Shown piece after piece: positions 28,057 to 37,673 of a DNA stretch of 64,000 nucleotides. A program made the position numbers and the translations under genes. Location: the NCBI RefSeq assembly GCF_900155395.1, contig NZ_LT699726.1, positions 186,001 to 250,000 on the forward strand, given 5' to 3'. The stretch's first letter is position 1, and each line of letters opens with the position of its first letter. This DNA comes from Merdibacter massiliensis. GTDB taxonomy: Bacteria > Bacillota_I > Bacilli_A > Erysipelotrichales > Erysipelotrichaceae. The notes under the pieces are model-generated. The model made no database searches and was not told the origin of the DNA. It saw nothing but the letters and a program-made list of their open reading frames with translations.

Positions 28057-30510
28057 ATGGATACAAACTATGATAAGCTCGAACAAGTAGATATTTCTAG
28101 TGAGATGCGTACATCCTTTCTTGACTATTCAATGTCGGTTATCGTACAACGTGCTTTGCCGGATGTTCGTGATGGATTGAAACCAGTACATCGGCGTATC
28201 TTACATTCAATGAATACATTAGGCATTACGGCAAGCGTCGCTCATAAGAAGTCAGCACGTATTGTTGGTGAAGTTATTGGTAAATATCATCCACATGGAG
28301 ATACTGCAGTATATGATGCTATGGTTCGTATGGCACAAGATTTTTCTTATCGTTATCCATTGGTTGACGGTCATGGAAACTTTGGCTCTATGGATGGTGA
28401 TGGAGCTGCTGCGATGCGTTATACCGAAGCACGTATGTCAAAGATTGCCATGGAGATGATGAAAGATATTCAAAAAGATACTGTTGATTTCCGTGACAAT
28501 TATGATGGGGAAGAAAAAGAACCAGTTGTTTTACCTTCTCGTTTTCCTAACCTTTTAGTGAACGGATCTGTAGGTATCGCAGTTGGTATGGCTACGAATA
28601 TTCCACCGCATAATTTATGCGAGGCTATTGATGCAACGCTGGCAATCATGGATGATCCAACCATTACAGTGACGGATTTGATGGATAATTATATCAAAGG
28701 TCCTGATTTTCCAACTGGCGGTATGATTCTTGGAAGAAGCGGTATTCGTCAGGCTTATGAAACTGGACATGGCAGTATTCAGATACGTTCGAAAGTACGT
28801 ATTGAAGAAATGGATAATGGCAAAAAAAGAATCGTTGTTTATGAAATTCCTTATCAAGTTAATAAAGCAACTTTAATTGAAAAAATTGCATCTTTAGTCA
28901 GAGAAAAAATAATTGATGGTATTACATACTTAAATGACGAATCGAATCGTGACGGAGTGCGCATCGTCATTGAATTGCGTAAAGATGTACAAGAAGACGT
29001 CATTTTAAATCAGTTATATCGTTTAACGCCATTGCAAACATCATTTGGCATCAATATGCTGGCTTTGCATAAAGATAAACCGGTATTGATGGGAATCAAA
29101 GAAATGCTGCAGCATTATGTGGAACACCAGGTGGAAGTTACAACACGCCGCACACGTTTTGATTTAAAAAAGGCAGAAGATCGTGCCCATATTTTGGAAG
29201 GTTTCCGTATTGCATTAGATCATATTGATGCAATTATTGCACTGATCCGTGCATCAAAAAATGATGAAGAAGCCATAAACGGATTAATGGAACAATTTGC
29301 ATTAAGTGAGATTCAGGCAAAGGCAATATTGCAAATGCAGTTACGCCGTTTGACTGGTTTGGAAAGAGATAAGATCGAAACAGAATACCGAGAATTATTA
29401 GTTACGATTGCGGACTTAAAAGATATTTTAGCTAATGAATCACGGCTTCATGATATCATTCGTACAGAGCTCAATGAAGTAAAAGAAAAATATGGCGATG
29501 CCCGCCGTACGGACATTATGGAAGGCGGTTATGACATGGATGATGAAGATCTGATTCCTGTTGAGGATATTGTTATAACCATGTCAACAAGCGGCTATAT
29601 CAAAAGAGCTCCAGTAGATACGTATCGTACACAACATCGCGGTGGCCGCGGAGTAAAAGGAATGACTTTAAATGAAGATGATGTGATCGACACATTGATC
29701 ACAATGTCAACGCATGATTATTTATTGTTATTTACTAATTTAGGAAAAGTATATCGATTAAAAGGATATAATGTACCTAATGCATCGCGTACTGCTAAAG
29801 GTATACCAGTTGTCAATCTATTAAAATTAGAGAAAGAAGAACAAGTTACAGAACTTGTACCAATGCAACAGGATTCGAAAGCAGAATATTTATTCTTTGT
29901 TACTAAAAAAGGTCTTGTGAAACGTGTAAAGACACAGGAATTTGATTCTATTCGTAATAATGGAAAAATTGCTATTACGCTAAAAGACGATGATGAATTA
30001 TTCAATGTAAAAGCAACGAGCGGCGAAGATGAAATTATTATTGCGGGATCTAATGGTAAAGCTATCCGTTTTGATGAGTCAGAAGTAAGAGTAATGGGTC
30101 GAACAGCAAGTGGTGTTCGCGGATTTAATACAGATGGATCACAAGTAGTTGGTGTTGCAACAAGCAATGAAGGAAAATATATTCTTTCAGTCTCTGAAAA
30201 TGGATATGGAAAGAAAAGTGAAATTAGTGATTATCGAAAAACAAACCGTGGAACAAAAGGTGTTAAGACCATGAATGTGACGACAAAAACAGGATCTTTA
30301 GTGAATGTACGTGCAGTAAATGGTGATGAAGATGCAATGATTGTGACTGACGATGGAATCATTATTCGTATCTCACTTGAAAATGTAGGTGTGTATGGAC
30401 GTAATACACAAGGAGTAAAATTAATTAATGTAAATGATTCTGAGACTGTTTCTAAAATTGCAATTGTAGAAAAAAGCGAGGATGAATCTTCTTTAGAAGG
30501 GGAATCCTGA
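28057..30510 (+). CDS. gyrA: DNA gyrase subunit A
   Basis: An 817-aa subunit. The active-site tyrosine is Tyr122 in [10 protein letters not shown], and the quinolone-determining region reads [18 protein letters not shown] coiled-coil arm follows, then a C-terminal beta-pinwheel of repeated blades, with a GyrA-box-like [10 protein letters not shown] that favours supercoiling activity over plain topo IV. It is co-transcribed with gyrB. Confidence 0.98.
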   Translation: MDTNYDKLEQVDISSEMRTSFLDYSMSVIVQRALPDVRDGLKPVHRRILHSMNTLGITASVAHKKSARIVGEVIGKYHPHGDTAVYDAMVRMAQDFSYRYPLVDGHGNFGSMDGDGAAAMRYTEARMSKIAMEMMKDIQKDTVDFRDNYDGEEKEPVVLPSRFPNLLVNGSVGIAVGMATNIPPHNLCEAIDATLAIMDDPTITVTDLMDNYIKGPDFPTGGMILGRSGIRQAYETGHGSIQIRSKVRIEEMDNGKKRIVVYEIPYQVNKATLIEKIASLVREKIIDGITYLNDESNRDGVRIVIELRKDVQEDVILNQLYRLTPLQTSFGINMLALHKDKPVLMGIKEMLQHYVEHQVEVTTRRTRFDLKKAEDRAHILEGFRIALDHIDAIIALIRASKNDEEAINGLMEQFALSEIQAKAILQMQLRRLTGLERDKIETEYRELLVTIADLKDILANESRLHDIIRTELNEVKEKYGDARRTDIMEGGYDMDDEDLIPVEDIVITMSTSGYIKRAPVDTYRTQHRGGRGVKGMTLNEDDVIDTLITMSTHDYLLLFTNLGKVYRLKGYNVPNASRTAKGIPVVNLLKLEKEEQVTELVPMQQDSKAEYLFFVTKKGLVKRVKTQEFDSIRNNGKIAITLKDDDELFNVKATSGEDEIIIAGSNGKAIRFDESEVRVMGRTASGVRGFNTDGSQVVGVATSNEGKYILSVSENGYGKKSEISDYRKTNRGTKGVKTMNVTTKTGSLVNVRAVNGDEDAMIVTDDGIIIRISLENVGVYGRNTQGVKLINVNDSETVSKIAIVEKSEDESSLEGES

Positions 30511-30529
30511 TAAATTAATTTGTTGTATG

Positions 30530-30792
30530 TTGACTTTACTTCTTTGAGATGTTATATAATAATGGAAAACGTTGAGAAGGAAAAGTAATCAGTTGATTTT
30601 GCATAGAGAATCAGCGGCAGGTGGAAGCTGATCAAAAACAATTGATGAAAAGCACCTTCAAGTGAAACAATGAATGAAGTAGTTGTTTACGGTAGTTCCG
30701 TTATCGCTTTGAGTGATTTCCTATTTGGAAATAAGAAGGGTGGCAACACGAGGCATTCGTCCCTTTTCGGGCGATGTCTCTTTTTTTTAAGG
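30530..30792 (+). promoter_or_regulatory. T-box leader (serine) of serS with promoter and terminator
   Basis: A promoter (TTGACT 30530, TATAAT region to 30560) is followed by a T-box RNA. Visible parts are the AGAGA bulge motif and GGTGG loop of stem I (30604-30625), an AGC triplet followed by ACC at 30651-30653 as the likely serine specifier, the T-box core AAGGGTGGCAACACG (30736-30750), and a terminator stem with eight T residues (30750-30788). Uncharged tRNA-Ser should stabilise the antiterminator and switch serS on. Confidence 0.9.
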
Positions 30793-30802
30793 AGGAATTG
30801 AA

Positions 30803-32089
30803 ATGCTAGATATAAAATTTGTCAGAGAAAATCCTGAAGCAGTTAAAGAAAATATCAGAAAAAAGTTTCAAGATCAAAAAGTACCACTTGTAGATGAAGT
30901 AATCAGTAAAGATAAAGAACTTCGAAGCATGAAACAAAGAGTAGATGATCTAAGAGCAATGCGTAATTCACTTAGTAAAAAAATCGGTGGATTAATGAAA
31001 GAAGGAAAAAAAGAAGAAGCGGAATCTGTTAAGCAACAAGTATCTTCTCTGGCAGATGAATTAAAAAACTTAGAAGAAAAGGAAGAAAAAGTTCGTGATG
31101 AAGTACAAGAAATCATGATGCAAATTCCAAATATGATTGATCCAAGTGTCCCTATTGGCAAGGATGATAGTGAAAATGTTGAATTGAAAAAATTTGGAGA
31201 ACCTGTTGTACCTGATTTTGATATTCCATATCATACAGATATTATGGAGTCTTTTAATGGTATTGATTTAGACAGTGCACGAAAAGTTGCTGGTAATGGA
31301 TTTTATTATCTAATGGGAGATATTGCTCGTCTTCACAGTGCAGTTATTTCTTATGCACGCGATTTTATGATTGATCGCGGGTTTACTTATGTAGTACCTC
31401 CATTTATGATTCGCAGCAATGTTGTTACTGGAGTTATGAGTTTTGCAGAAATGGATGGAATGATGTATAAAATTGAGGGTGAAGATTTATATTTGATCGG
31501 TACCAGCGAACATTCCATGATTGGCAAATTTATTGATACAATCTTAGATGAAAAAGATCTGCCATATACTTACACGAGTTATTCGCCATGTTTCAGAAAA
31601 GAAAAAGGAGCACATGGTATAGAAGAACGTGGTGTTTATCGTATTCATCAATTTGAAAAACAAGAAATGATCGTAGTATGTAAACCTGAAGAGAGTGCTG
31701 AATGGTTTGTAAAACTATATATGAACACGGTAGATTTATTCCGTAGCCTGGATATTCCTGTACGTACATTGGAATGTTGCTCTGGTGATTTAGCAGACTT
31801 AAAATGTAAATCAGTAGATGTGGAGGCATGGTCTCCTAGACAGAAAAAATATTTTGAAGTAGGTAGTTGTTCTAATTTAACGGATGCTCAAGCAAGAAGA
31901 CTAAAAATACGAGTGAAAGGAAAGGATGGAAAATACTTTGCTCATACTTTGAATAATACAGTAGTAGCTCCGCCTAGAATGTTGATTGCTTTCCTGGAGA
32001 ATAATTTAAATGAAGACGGATCAGTTAATATTCCAAAAGTATTGCAGCCGTATATGGGCGGTAAAGAAAAGTTAATTCCTAAAAAATAA
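30803..32089 (+). CDS. serS: seryl-tRNA synthetase
   Basis: A 428-aa class II synthetase. The N-terminal tRNA-binding coiled coil spans about residues 28-105 (SMKQRVDDLRAMRNSLSKKI). Motif 2 lies around SPCFRKEKGAHGIEERGVYR and motif 3 around NNTVVAPPRMLIAFLEN. It charges tRNA-Ser and also supplies Ser-tRNA-Sec where used. AAGGAGG precedes the ATG. Its leader is a T-box. Confidence 0.98.
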   Translation: MLDIKFVRENPEAVKENIRKKFQDQKVPLVDEVISKDKELRSMKQRVDDLRAMRNSLSKKIGGLMKEGKKEEAESVKQQVSSLADELKNLEEKEEKVRDEVQEIMMQIPNMIDPSVPIGKDDSENVELKKFGEPVVPDFDIPYHTDIMESFNGIDLDSARKVAGNGFYYLMGDIARLHSAVISYARDFMIDRGFTYVVPPFMIRSNVVTGVMSFAEMDGMMYKIEGEDLYLIGTSEHSMIGKFIDTILDEKDLPYTYTSYSPCFRKEKGAHGIEERGVYRIHQFEKQEMIVVCKPEESAEWFVKLYMNTVDLFRSLDIPVRTLECCSGDLADLKCKSVDVEAWSPRQKKYFEVGSCSNLTDAQARRLKIRVKGKDGKYFAHTLNNTVVAPPRMLIAFLENNLNEDGSVNIPKVLQPYMGGKEKLIPKK

Positions 32090-32180
32090 ACATGTGTTTA
32101 TTTTTAAATGTTATTTCTTTTATAAGATTTACATAATTCATTTCTTTATAATTTATAACAGCTTTAAAATCTGCAGTATA

Positions 32181-32226
32181 AAAAGGAAATATCTCCTTTA
32201 AATATAGGAATATTTCCTTTTTTTTG
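32181..32226 (+). terminator. terminator after serS
   Basis: Perfect 12-bp stem AAAAGGAAATAT / ATATTTCCTTTT with a 17-nt loop and a T tract. Confidence 0.85.
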
Positions 32227-32330
32227 TCATTATATTGAACTTTTTATTTAAAAAAATAGTATATTATGTGTATAACTATATGTATATTTTTTAAATATAT
32301 TTAGTTTTATAAATGAAAGGATATACTGTT

Positions 32331-32885
32331 ATGCCAACATTTAAAATAGATCAATATAATTCTTTATCTCTCATACATAAACAAACTATTGATCAATTTG
32401 TTTGTACCTGTTTTCAAGATGACGAGGTCAGAACAATTCATCCATCAGAATTAAATGTAACTAGTATTCAACTAATTATGAATCATCATTTAATCGGATA
32501 CTGTGGTGTATATCAATGTTCTATGGAAGAAAACCATAACTATATAATTGGGATTGTTTCTTGTTTTTGTATTGATTCAAAATTTAGAAAACAAGGCTAT
32601 GGAAAATTACTTTTAAATTATACGGAACGTTGGATGATTCATTCTAATGCATTTGATTTTTCTATTTTTACATGCAATCATAAAAACTTGATGTTTTATA
32701 TACAGAATAGTGACTGGTGTATCCTTGATATAGAAGTGAAATCATATTTATATTCCTCTTATAATTCTAAAAAATTGAATTTATTTGTTTTATTTCAATC
32801 TTTTCACCCTCAGATCACTACAGATTTTATGACGAAATATTTTCCTACTATTTCTTTGATTTTACCTTTCAAGATATTTGTCTAA
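32331..32885 (+). CDS. GNAT-family N-acetyltransferase
   Basis: A 184-aa protein. The acetyl-CoA motif reads CIDSKFRKQGYGKLLLNYTE, matching the R-x-x-G-x-G/A pattern; the strand before it, IGIVSCFCI, fits motif A. The substrate cannot be told. ATG 32331 is chosen because AAAGG lies 10 nt upstream, whereas ATG 32313 has none. It is very AT-rich, stands alone between terminators, and its C-terminal 50 residues are poorly conserved in type. Confidence 0.8.
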   Translation: MPTFKIDQYNSLSLIHKQTIDQFVCTCFQDDEVRTIHPSELNVTSIQLIMNHHLIGYCGVYQCSMEENHNYIIGIVSCFCIDSKFRKQGYGKLLLNYTERWMIHSNAFDFSIFTCNHKNLMFYIQNSDWCILDIEVKSYLYSSYNSKKLNLFVLFQSFHPQITTDFMTKYFPTISLILPFKIFV

Positions 32886-32903
32886 ATTTAGAATTTTGTT
32901 TTA

Positions 32904-32949
32904 TTCATGTTTATAATTTTGAAGGATTCATGTTTATAATTTTGAAGGA
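32904..32949. repeat. perfect tandem duplication of a 23-bp unit
   Basis: Two identical 23-bp units (32904-32926 and 32927-32949) sit between the GNAT gene and the SRP RNA promoter. The -35 of that promoter begins one base after the second copy. Confidence 0.9.
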
Positions 32950-32978
32950 TAGACATTTTATTTTATATCTGTTATAAT
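32950..32978 (+). promoter_or_regulatory. promoter of the SRP RNA
   Basis: TAGACA (32950-32955), 17-bp spacer, TATAAT (32973-32978); transcription would start near 32985. Confidence 0.75.
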
Positions 32979-32983
32979 TATAT

Positions 32984-33064
32984 AGCTACTGCAATGGTAT
33001 CTTACGAATCAGGTCAGGTCGGGAACGAAGCAGCCTTAAGAAAGCTCTATCATGTGCAGTAGCT
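32984..33064 (+). ncRNA. ffs: signal recognition particle RNA, short bacterial type
   Basis: An 81-nt hairpin RNA. The terminal helix AGCTACTGCA / TGCAGTAGCT closes a rod whose apical part carries the invariant Ffh-binding region (GGTCAGGTC, GGAA tetraloop, GAAGCAGCC). The tetraloop is closed by G-C here, where E. coli has C-G, a compensated swap that preserves pairing. A T-rich tract follows. The Alu domain is absent, so this is the small 4.5S-like form. Confidence 0.93.
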
Positions 33065-33078
33065 TTTATTTTTAATTA

Positions 33079-33094
33079 TGTTTCACGTGAAACA
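33079..33094. promoter_or_regulatory. parS site, perfect 16-bp palindrome
   Basis: TGTTTCACGTGAAACA is an exact match to the Firmicutes ParB (Spo0J) binding site. It lies between the SRP RNA and tadA, 11 kb from dnaA. Confidence 0.93.
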
Positions 33095-33110
33095 TGTGAG
33101 GTTGGTAATT

Positions 33111-33602
33111 ATGAATAGAGAAATTGTATTTATGAAAGAGGCCATAAAGCAAGCAAAAAAAGCTTATGATGCAGATGAAGTACCAATAGGATGTGTTATT
33201 GTACACAATGATAAAATAATTTCTCGAGCTTATAACAAAAGAGAAAAATCACAAATTTCCACAGCACATGCAGAAATATTAGCTATTGAAAAAGCGTGTA
33301 AGAAATTAGGCACATGGCGATTGGAAAATTGTGATTTATATGTTACTTTAGAACCTTGTCCTATGTGTGCTGGTGCAATCATTCAATCAAGAATACATAA
33401 AGTGATATATGGCGCATCTGATCCTAAAGGTGGATCTGTCGATACATGTTTAAAGATGTTTGAAACAAAAGGATTTAATCATTATCCTATTGTCGAGTCC
33501 GGAGTACTAAAAGAAGATTGCAGTTTATTATTGAAAAATTTTTTTAGAGAGAAACGCAAGAGAAAATATATAATCAGAGAATCAAATATCAAAGATCAAT
33601 AG
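33111..33602 (+). CDS. tadA: tRNA adenosine(34) deaminase
   Basis: A 163-aa zinc deaminase converting A34 to inosine in the tRNA-Arg anticodon. The catalytic HAE is in STAHAEILAIEKA and the zinc cysteines are in EPCPMCAGAI. ATG 33111 (GAGG 9 nt upstream) is used; the frame is open further upstream to 33078, but that stretch is the parS palindrome. A strong terminator follows. Confidence 0.95.
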   Translation: MNREIVFMKEAIKQAKKAYDADEVPIGCVIVHNDKIISRAYNKREKSQISTAHAEILAIEKACKKLGTWRLENCDLYVTLEPCPMCAGAIIQSRIHKVIYGASDPKGGSVDTCLKMFETKGFNHYPIVESGVLKEDCSLLLKNFFREKRKRKYIIRESNIKDQ

Positions 33603-33622
33603 ATACACTAAATTTGATATAT

Positions 33623-33660
33623 ACCCTCTTTACTGGTCAAATCAGTAAAGAGGGTTTTTA
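33623..33660 (+). terminator. terminator after tadA
   Basis: Perfect 13-bp stem ACCCTCTTTACTG / CAGTAAAGAGGGT, 7-nt loop, T tract. Confidence 0.93.
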
Positions 33661-33852
33661 TGTAAAATATTCATGAATGTTTGTTTGAAAATACATAAAA
33701 AATAACCTCTAGATGTATTGATTAAAACATTATTGTAGAAGTATAAATTGGATATTATATATACAGAAACTCACAGCAAAAATTAAGATAAAAAAAAGCA
33801 TACATACTATGCTATAATTGAATAAGCAACAATGATTGAGAGCAGGTGACTT

Positions 33853-35634
33853 ATGGCATATCAAGCGCTATATCGTAAATATAGACCAGAAAATTTTGAA
33901 GGTGTTGCTGGTCAAAAAGCAATAGTACAAACATTAAATAATGCGATAAAACAAAATAAAATTGCTCATGCATATTTATTCTGCGGGCCTAGAGGTACAG
34001 GAAAGACATCAATTGCAAAAATATTTGCTAAAATGTTGAATTGTGAGAATCATTCAGAATCTCCTTGTGGACATTGTCAGAATTGTATTGATTTTCAAAA
34101 AGGTACACATCCTGACGTTATTGAGATAGATGCAGCAAGCAATAATGGTGTTGATGAAGTTAGAAATTTGATTGAGAAGGTAAAATATGCTCCGATTGAA
34201 GGTAAATATAAAGTATATATCATAGATGAAGTTCACATGATGTCAACAGGGGCATTTAATGCATTGTTAAAAACGATTGAAGAGCCCCCAGCACATGTTG
34301 TCTTTATATTCGCAACTACAGAACCACATAAAGTGTTACCTACCATTATTTCTAGATGTCAGCGATATGATTTCCATAAAGTGAGTGTACAAGACATGAA
34401 AGAACGTTTAAATTACATTGTAAATCAAGAAAATATTCATGTTGAAGACAATGTAATAGAAACGATTGCCAGACTCGCTGATGGTGGTATGAGGGATGCT
34501 TTATCTATATTAGATCAATGTATCGCTTATGCACAAAATCATATAACTTTGCATGATATTAATGAAATATACGGCATTATTTCAATGGAAGAAAAAAGTT
34601 TGCTGATTGAAAATATCATTCATGGAAATTCAGTTGATTTGGTTCATCAAATTGAAAATTTATCGGAAAAGGGTATAGATATTCGAAGGTTAACTAATGA
34701 TTTGATAGAATTAATCAAAGAAAGTTTGATATACAGTTTTACGAAAGCTAGCGATTTAGTAGCTAGTTCAATGTTAAAAATGATTAAAGAAAAATTGGAT
34801 CAAATTCCAATTGATCGAAGATTAAATATGTTGGATATATTAATGGATACATCTGAAAAATTTAGATATGCTTCGGATGTTGTATCATATTTTGAAATTG
34901 CAGTTATGAAGATGTTATCAACAGTTAAAGAAGTTGCTTCAGATGCTGCAATTGATTCCAATCAAAATTTTTCATCAAATAGGGTTGTTCAACAATCCGT
35001 AATTCAGACTACTGAAGAACAAAAACAGAATTTCATCAACAATGCAGATAAAAAGGAAGATGTTTCACGTGAAACATCAACAGCAAATAGTAAAGTTGTT
35101 CATAAAGAAGAATCTCTCTTACAGAATCAACAAGAAAATGTTGTAAAGAAAAAAGTGTCGCTTAAAATTGATGATCAGTACATAATAAGATTATTAGTTG
35201 GCGCAAATAAACAAGAGCGCCAGATGGATGATGAAAAATTTAAAGAATTAGATGAATATCTGAATGAATTAGAATGGGCAAAATATGCAAATTCATTAAA
35301 AAATACTGAAATTGTAGCTAGCGGGAAAAATTACTTAGTATTATCAACAAATAGTGAAATTGAAGCAAAAGAAATTAATCAAATAGAAAGTGAAAATAGT
35401 TATATCAAATTTACAAATCAGCTATTGGGTTTGCCTAAAAAAATATTTGCGATAGATGAAAATCAAAAGAAAAAAGTAATAACTAAATTTAAAGAATTAA
35501 TGATTCAAGGTAATCTTCCTGAACCAATTCAGATAGAGATAAAAACAAAAAAAGAAAACAAAATAAAACAGGAAACGATTGAAGATAAATTGTCAGATTT
35601 ATTTGGCGATGAAATTGTAATTATGGAGGATTAA
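33853..35634 (+). CDS. dnaX: DNA polymerase III subunits gamma/tau
   Basis: A 593-aa clamp-loader ATPase. Walker A is GPRGTGKTSIAKIFAKML (about residues 45-62), a zinc-binding cluster follows (CENHSESPCGHCQNC), Walker B is VYIIDEVHMM and the arginine/sensor region is TTEPHKVLPTIISRCQRYDF. The C-terminal 200 residues are lysine- and glutamate-rich and poorly conserved; within them DVSRETS is encoded by a perfect parS site. It starts a dnaX-ybaB-recR operon. Confidence 0.97.
   Translation: MAYQALYRKYRPENFEGVAGQKAIVQTLNNAIKQNKIAHAYLFCGPRGTGKTSIAKIFAKMLNCENHSESPCGHCQNCIDFQKGTHPDVIEIDAASNNGVDEVRNLIEKVKYAPIEGKYKVYIIDEVHMMSTGAFNALLKTIEEPPAHVVFIFATTEPHKVLPTIISRCQRYDFHKVSVQDMKERLNYIVNQENIHVEDNVIETIARLADGGMRDALSILDQCIAYAQNHITLHDINEIYGIISMEEKSLLIENIIHGNSVDLVHQIENLSEKGIDIRRLTNDLIELIKESLIYSFTKASDLVASSMLKMIKEKLDQIPIDRRLNMLDILMDTSEKFRYASDVVSYFEIAVMKMLSTVKEVASDAAIDSNQNFSSNRVVQQSVIQTTEEQKQNFINNADKKEDVSRETSTANSKVVHKEESLLQNQQENVVKKKVSLKIDDQYIIRLLVGANKQERQMDDEKFKELDEYLNELEWAKYANSLKNTEIVASGKNYLVLSTNSEIEAKEINQIESENSYIKFTNQLLGLPKKIFAIDENQKKKVITKFKELMIQGNLPEPIQIEIKTKKENKIKQETIEDKLSDLFGDEIVIMED
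35061..35076. promoter_or_regulatory. parS site inside dnaX, perfect
   Basis: A second exact TGTTTCACGTGAAACA, lying in the codons for DVSRETS in the variable tail of DnaX, 13 kb from dnaA and 2 kb from the first site. Confidence 0.93.
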
Positions 35635-35641
35635 TAAAATA

Positions 35642-35950
35642 ATGGATATAAATCAATTATTAGAAGAAGCAATGAAAATACAAAAAGATATTTCGAAAAC
35701 ACAGACATCATTAGATGAAAAAGAATATGAGACAAGTATTGGTGGAGGAGCTGTTGTAGTGCAAATGAAAGGCAACATGACAGTAGAAAGTATTAGTATT
35801 AAAAATGAATTGTTATCAGTAGAAAATAAGGAAGATTTAATAGATATGCTGACTTCTGCATTGAATCAAACTTTACAAAAAATAAAAAATGAAAAGGAAA
35901 ATAGTTTAAAATCTTTGACATCAGATATGTCAACACCGGGAGTATTTTAA
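35642..35950 (+). CDS. YbaB/EbfC nucleoid-associated protein
   Basis: A 102-aa DNA-binding protein. The N-terminal helix MDINQLLEEAMKIQKDISKT leads into the core sheet (IGGGAVVVQMKGNMTVESIS) and the C-terminal helices, as in EbfC dimers with a tweezer-like shape. It lies between dnaX and recR, its usual position, and its stop overlaps the recR start (TAATG). GGAGG precedes the ATG by about 12 nt. Confidence 0.93.
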   Translation: MDINQLLEEAMKIQKDISKTQTSLDEKEYETSIGGGAVVVQMKGNMTVESISIKNELLSVENKEDLIDMLTSALNQTLQKIKNEKENSLKSLTSDMSTPGVF

Positions 35951-36540
35951 TGTATCCGCAAAAATTTGAAGATCTAATTCATGCATTACGTCATTTTCCA
36001 GGAGTAGGTGAAAAAACTGCAGAAAGATATGCATTTACAATTCTAGAATGGGATGACGAAACGATTCAATCCATCATTGATGCTTTTGCTGCAGTAAAAG
36101 GTGGATTAAAGCATTGTAAAGTTTGTGGTAATTTAAGCGAAGAAGATGAATGCTTGATTTGTAAAGATCAGAGCAGAAATCATAATGTGATTTGTGTCGT
36201 GCAGAGTCCAAAAGATGTCATTGCAATGGAAAAAATGAATGAATATAATGGCGTTTATCATGTGCTGAATGGTGTAATCAACACTTCAAAAGGAATTATG
36301 CCTCAAGATTTAAATATTGAATCATTGATAGAACGAGTAAATGAAAATACCGAGGAAGTGATTATTGCGACAAATCCAACGGTTGATGGTGAAACAACTG
36401 CATTGTATTTATCCAAATTATTAGAAACAAAGAAAGTAAATGTAACGCGAATTGCGCATGGACTTCCTATGGGAGGACATTTAGACTATGCAGATGAATT
36501 AACATTAATAAAAGCTTTTGAAGGAAGAAAAAAGATGTAA
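35950..36540 (+). CDS. recR: recombination mediator RecR
   Basis: A 196-aa protein that loads RecA at gaps with RecO/RecF. The helix-hairpin-helix HFPGVGEKTAERYAF is at the N-terminus, the zinc finger is CKVCGNLSEEDECLICKD, and the TOPRIM domain holds TNPTVDGETTALYL. It ends the dnaX operon and is followed by a bidirectional terminator. Confidence 0.97.
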   Translation: MYPQKFEDLIHALRHFPGVGEKTAERYAFTILEWDDETIQSIIDAFAAVKGGLKHCKVCGNLSEEDECLICKDQSRNHNVICVVQSPKDVIAMEKMNEYNGVYHVLNGVINTSKGIMPQDLNIESLIERVNENTEEVIIATNPTVDGETTALYLSKLLETKKVNVTRIAHGLPMGGHLDYADELTLIKAFEGRKKM

Positions 36541-36552
36541 ATTTAAAATTTA

Positions 36553-36590
36553 CAATATAAAAGGTGAATCTATATTCACCTTTTATATTG
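36553..36590. terminator. bidirectional terminator after recR
   Basis: Perfect 17-bp inverted repeat (arms 36553-36569 and 36574-36590) with loop CTAT. It covers the last codons of the convergent gene on the minus strand. Confidence 0.92.
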
Positions 36591-36992
36591 TTTTAACCAT
36601 ATACGATAATCATTTTCTTCTATTAATTGGTCTAAAGTATCTTTCAACTTAGGATTAGTCAAATTATAAAAATATACAGGTAAATGAGCAATACATTTGC
36701 CATATTGATCATAAATAAATCTGTATTCTTTATTATATTCATTTTCAAAAGAGTTGTCCTTATAGAAACCCTCTAAATCATCTAATAATGGTATGACAGA
36801 ATCGTCAACAGCCATGATCTCGCCGCAAATATACCGATTTCCTTCTATCAGTGCAGGATAATCACAGTTTTTTATAGAATATAAAAGTCCTTTCACATAT
36901 GCTTTTTGAATAGATCGAACATGATGCTTTAAATAAATATTATAGTTTCTGCAGCCTTCCAAGAGGGTTCCATATACAAATATTTTCTTCAT
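36576..36992 (-). CDS. gamma-glutamylcyclotransferase-like (AIG2/GGCT) protein
   Basis: A 138-aa protein starting MKKIFVYGTLLEGCRNYNIY. The YGTLLxG signature and a later acidic residue in LDDLEGFY fit the GGCT fold, whose members cyclise gamma-glutamyl amines or trim related compounds. The true substrate is unknown. It follows the CYTH gene by 15 nt and lacks a clear ribosome binding site, so translation is probably coupled. Confidence 0.87.
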   Translation of the reverse strand: MKKIFVYGTLLEGCRNYNIYLKHHVRSIQKAYVKGLLYSIKNCDYPALIEGNRYICGEIMAVDDSVIPLLDDLEGFYKDNSFENEYNKEYRFIYDQYGKCIAHLPVYFYNLTNPKLKDTLDQLIEENDYRIWLKQYKR

Positions 36993-37007
36993 AAAATTAA
37001 GATAGAA

Positions 37008-37559
37008 TCAGTCTTTATCATATAGTGCTCTGGCAATTTTAGATGCGCAGTTTTTTTCATAATGTAAACCCACTTTTTGTAATATTGATTCAAAAACAGA
37101 TAATCCGTCATGTTCTTTTTTATATTCATATTCAATTTCATAATCAACTGTATTCTTATAAATATTTTTATCTAAACAAATTTCGGCATATTCGCTAATG
37201 CATAAAGATCGGTATGTTGTCATATAACCAATTAGTTGAAATGGTCCATTTAAATCATATTTTCTCAATAATTGAGAAATATCTTTATCTAAGAAAACAG
37301 ATGAATCATTCGTTTGTACGATTTTTTCATACTCAAATAAAGAATCTTGATCCTTTCTAATTTTAAGAGTAAAGATGTATTTGCCGTTTTTTTCGCGTAT
37401 CCGCATAGCACCCTTTTTATTTTGAATCTGATGATCTATTGTATCATAATAATAGTTTGTTTGTTTGACTGGTTTATTTGGTGATAGTAAAGAAATTAAT
37501 TGTTGATATTGAAATTCTGTTAAAAGCACCTTATATTCCTTTTCTATATTTTGTATCAT
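37008..37559 (-). CDS. CYTH-domain protein
   Basis: A 183-aa protein of the CYTH (adenylate cyclase/thiamine triphosphatase) superfamily, a beta-tunnel that binds triphosphates. The N-terminal signature is IEKEYKVLL (ExExK), and basic residues recur in MRIREKNGKYIFTLKIRKD. ATG 37559 has GAGGTG 8 nt upstream. Bacterial members act as tri- or polyphosphatases; which one this is cannot be told. It pairs with the GGCT-like gene and is divergent from nadK. Confidence 0.88.
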   Translation of the reverse strand: MIQNIEKEYKVLLTEFQYQQLISLLSPNKPVKQTNYYYDTIDHQIQNKKGAMRIREKNGKYIFTLKIRKDQDSLFEYEKIVQTNDSSVFLDKDISQLLRKYDLNGPFQLIGYMTTYRSLCISEYAEICLDKNIYKNTVDYEIEYEYKKEHDGLSVFESILQKVGLHYEKNCASKIARALYDKD

Positions 37560-37673
37560 ATAATAAACACCTCGGTTATATTTTAACATTACAGAAGAAA
37601 TATTCTAGTCATAATCCGAATATAGAAATAGAAATAAAACTATGTTACACTAACGACAAGGGAAGTGATATGG

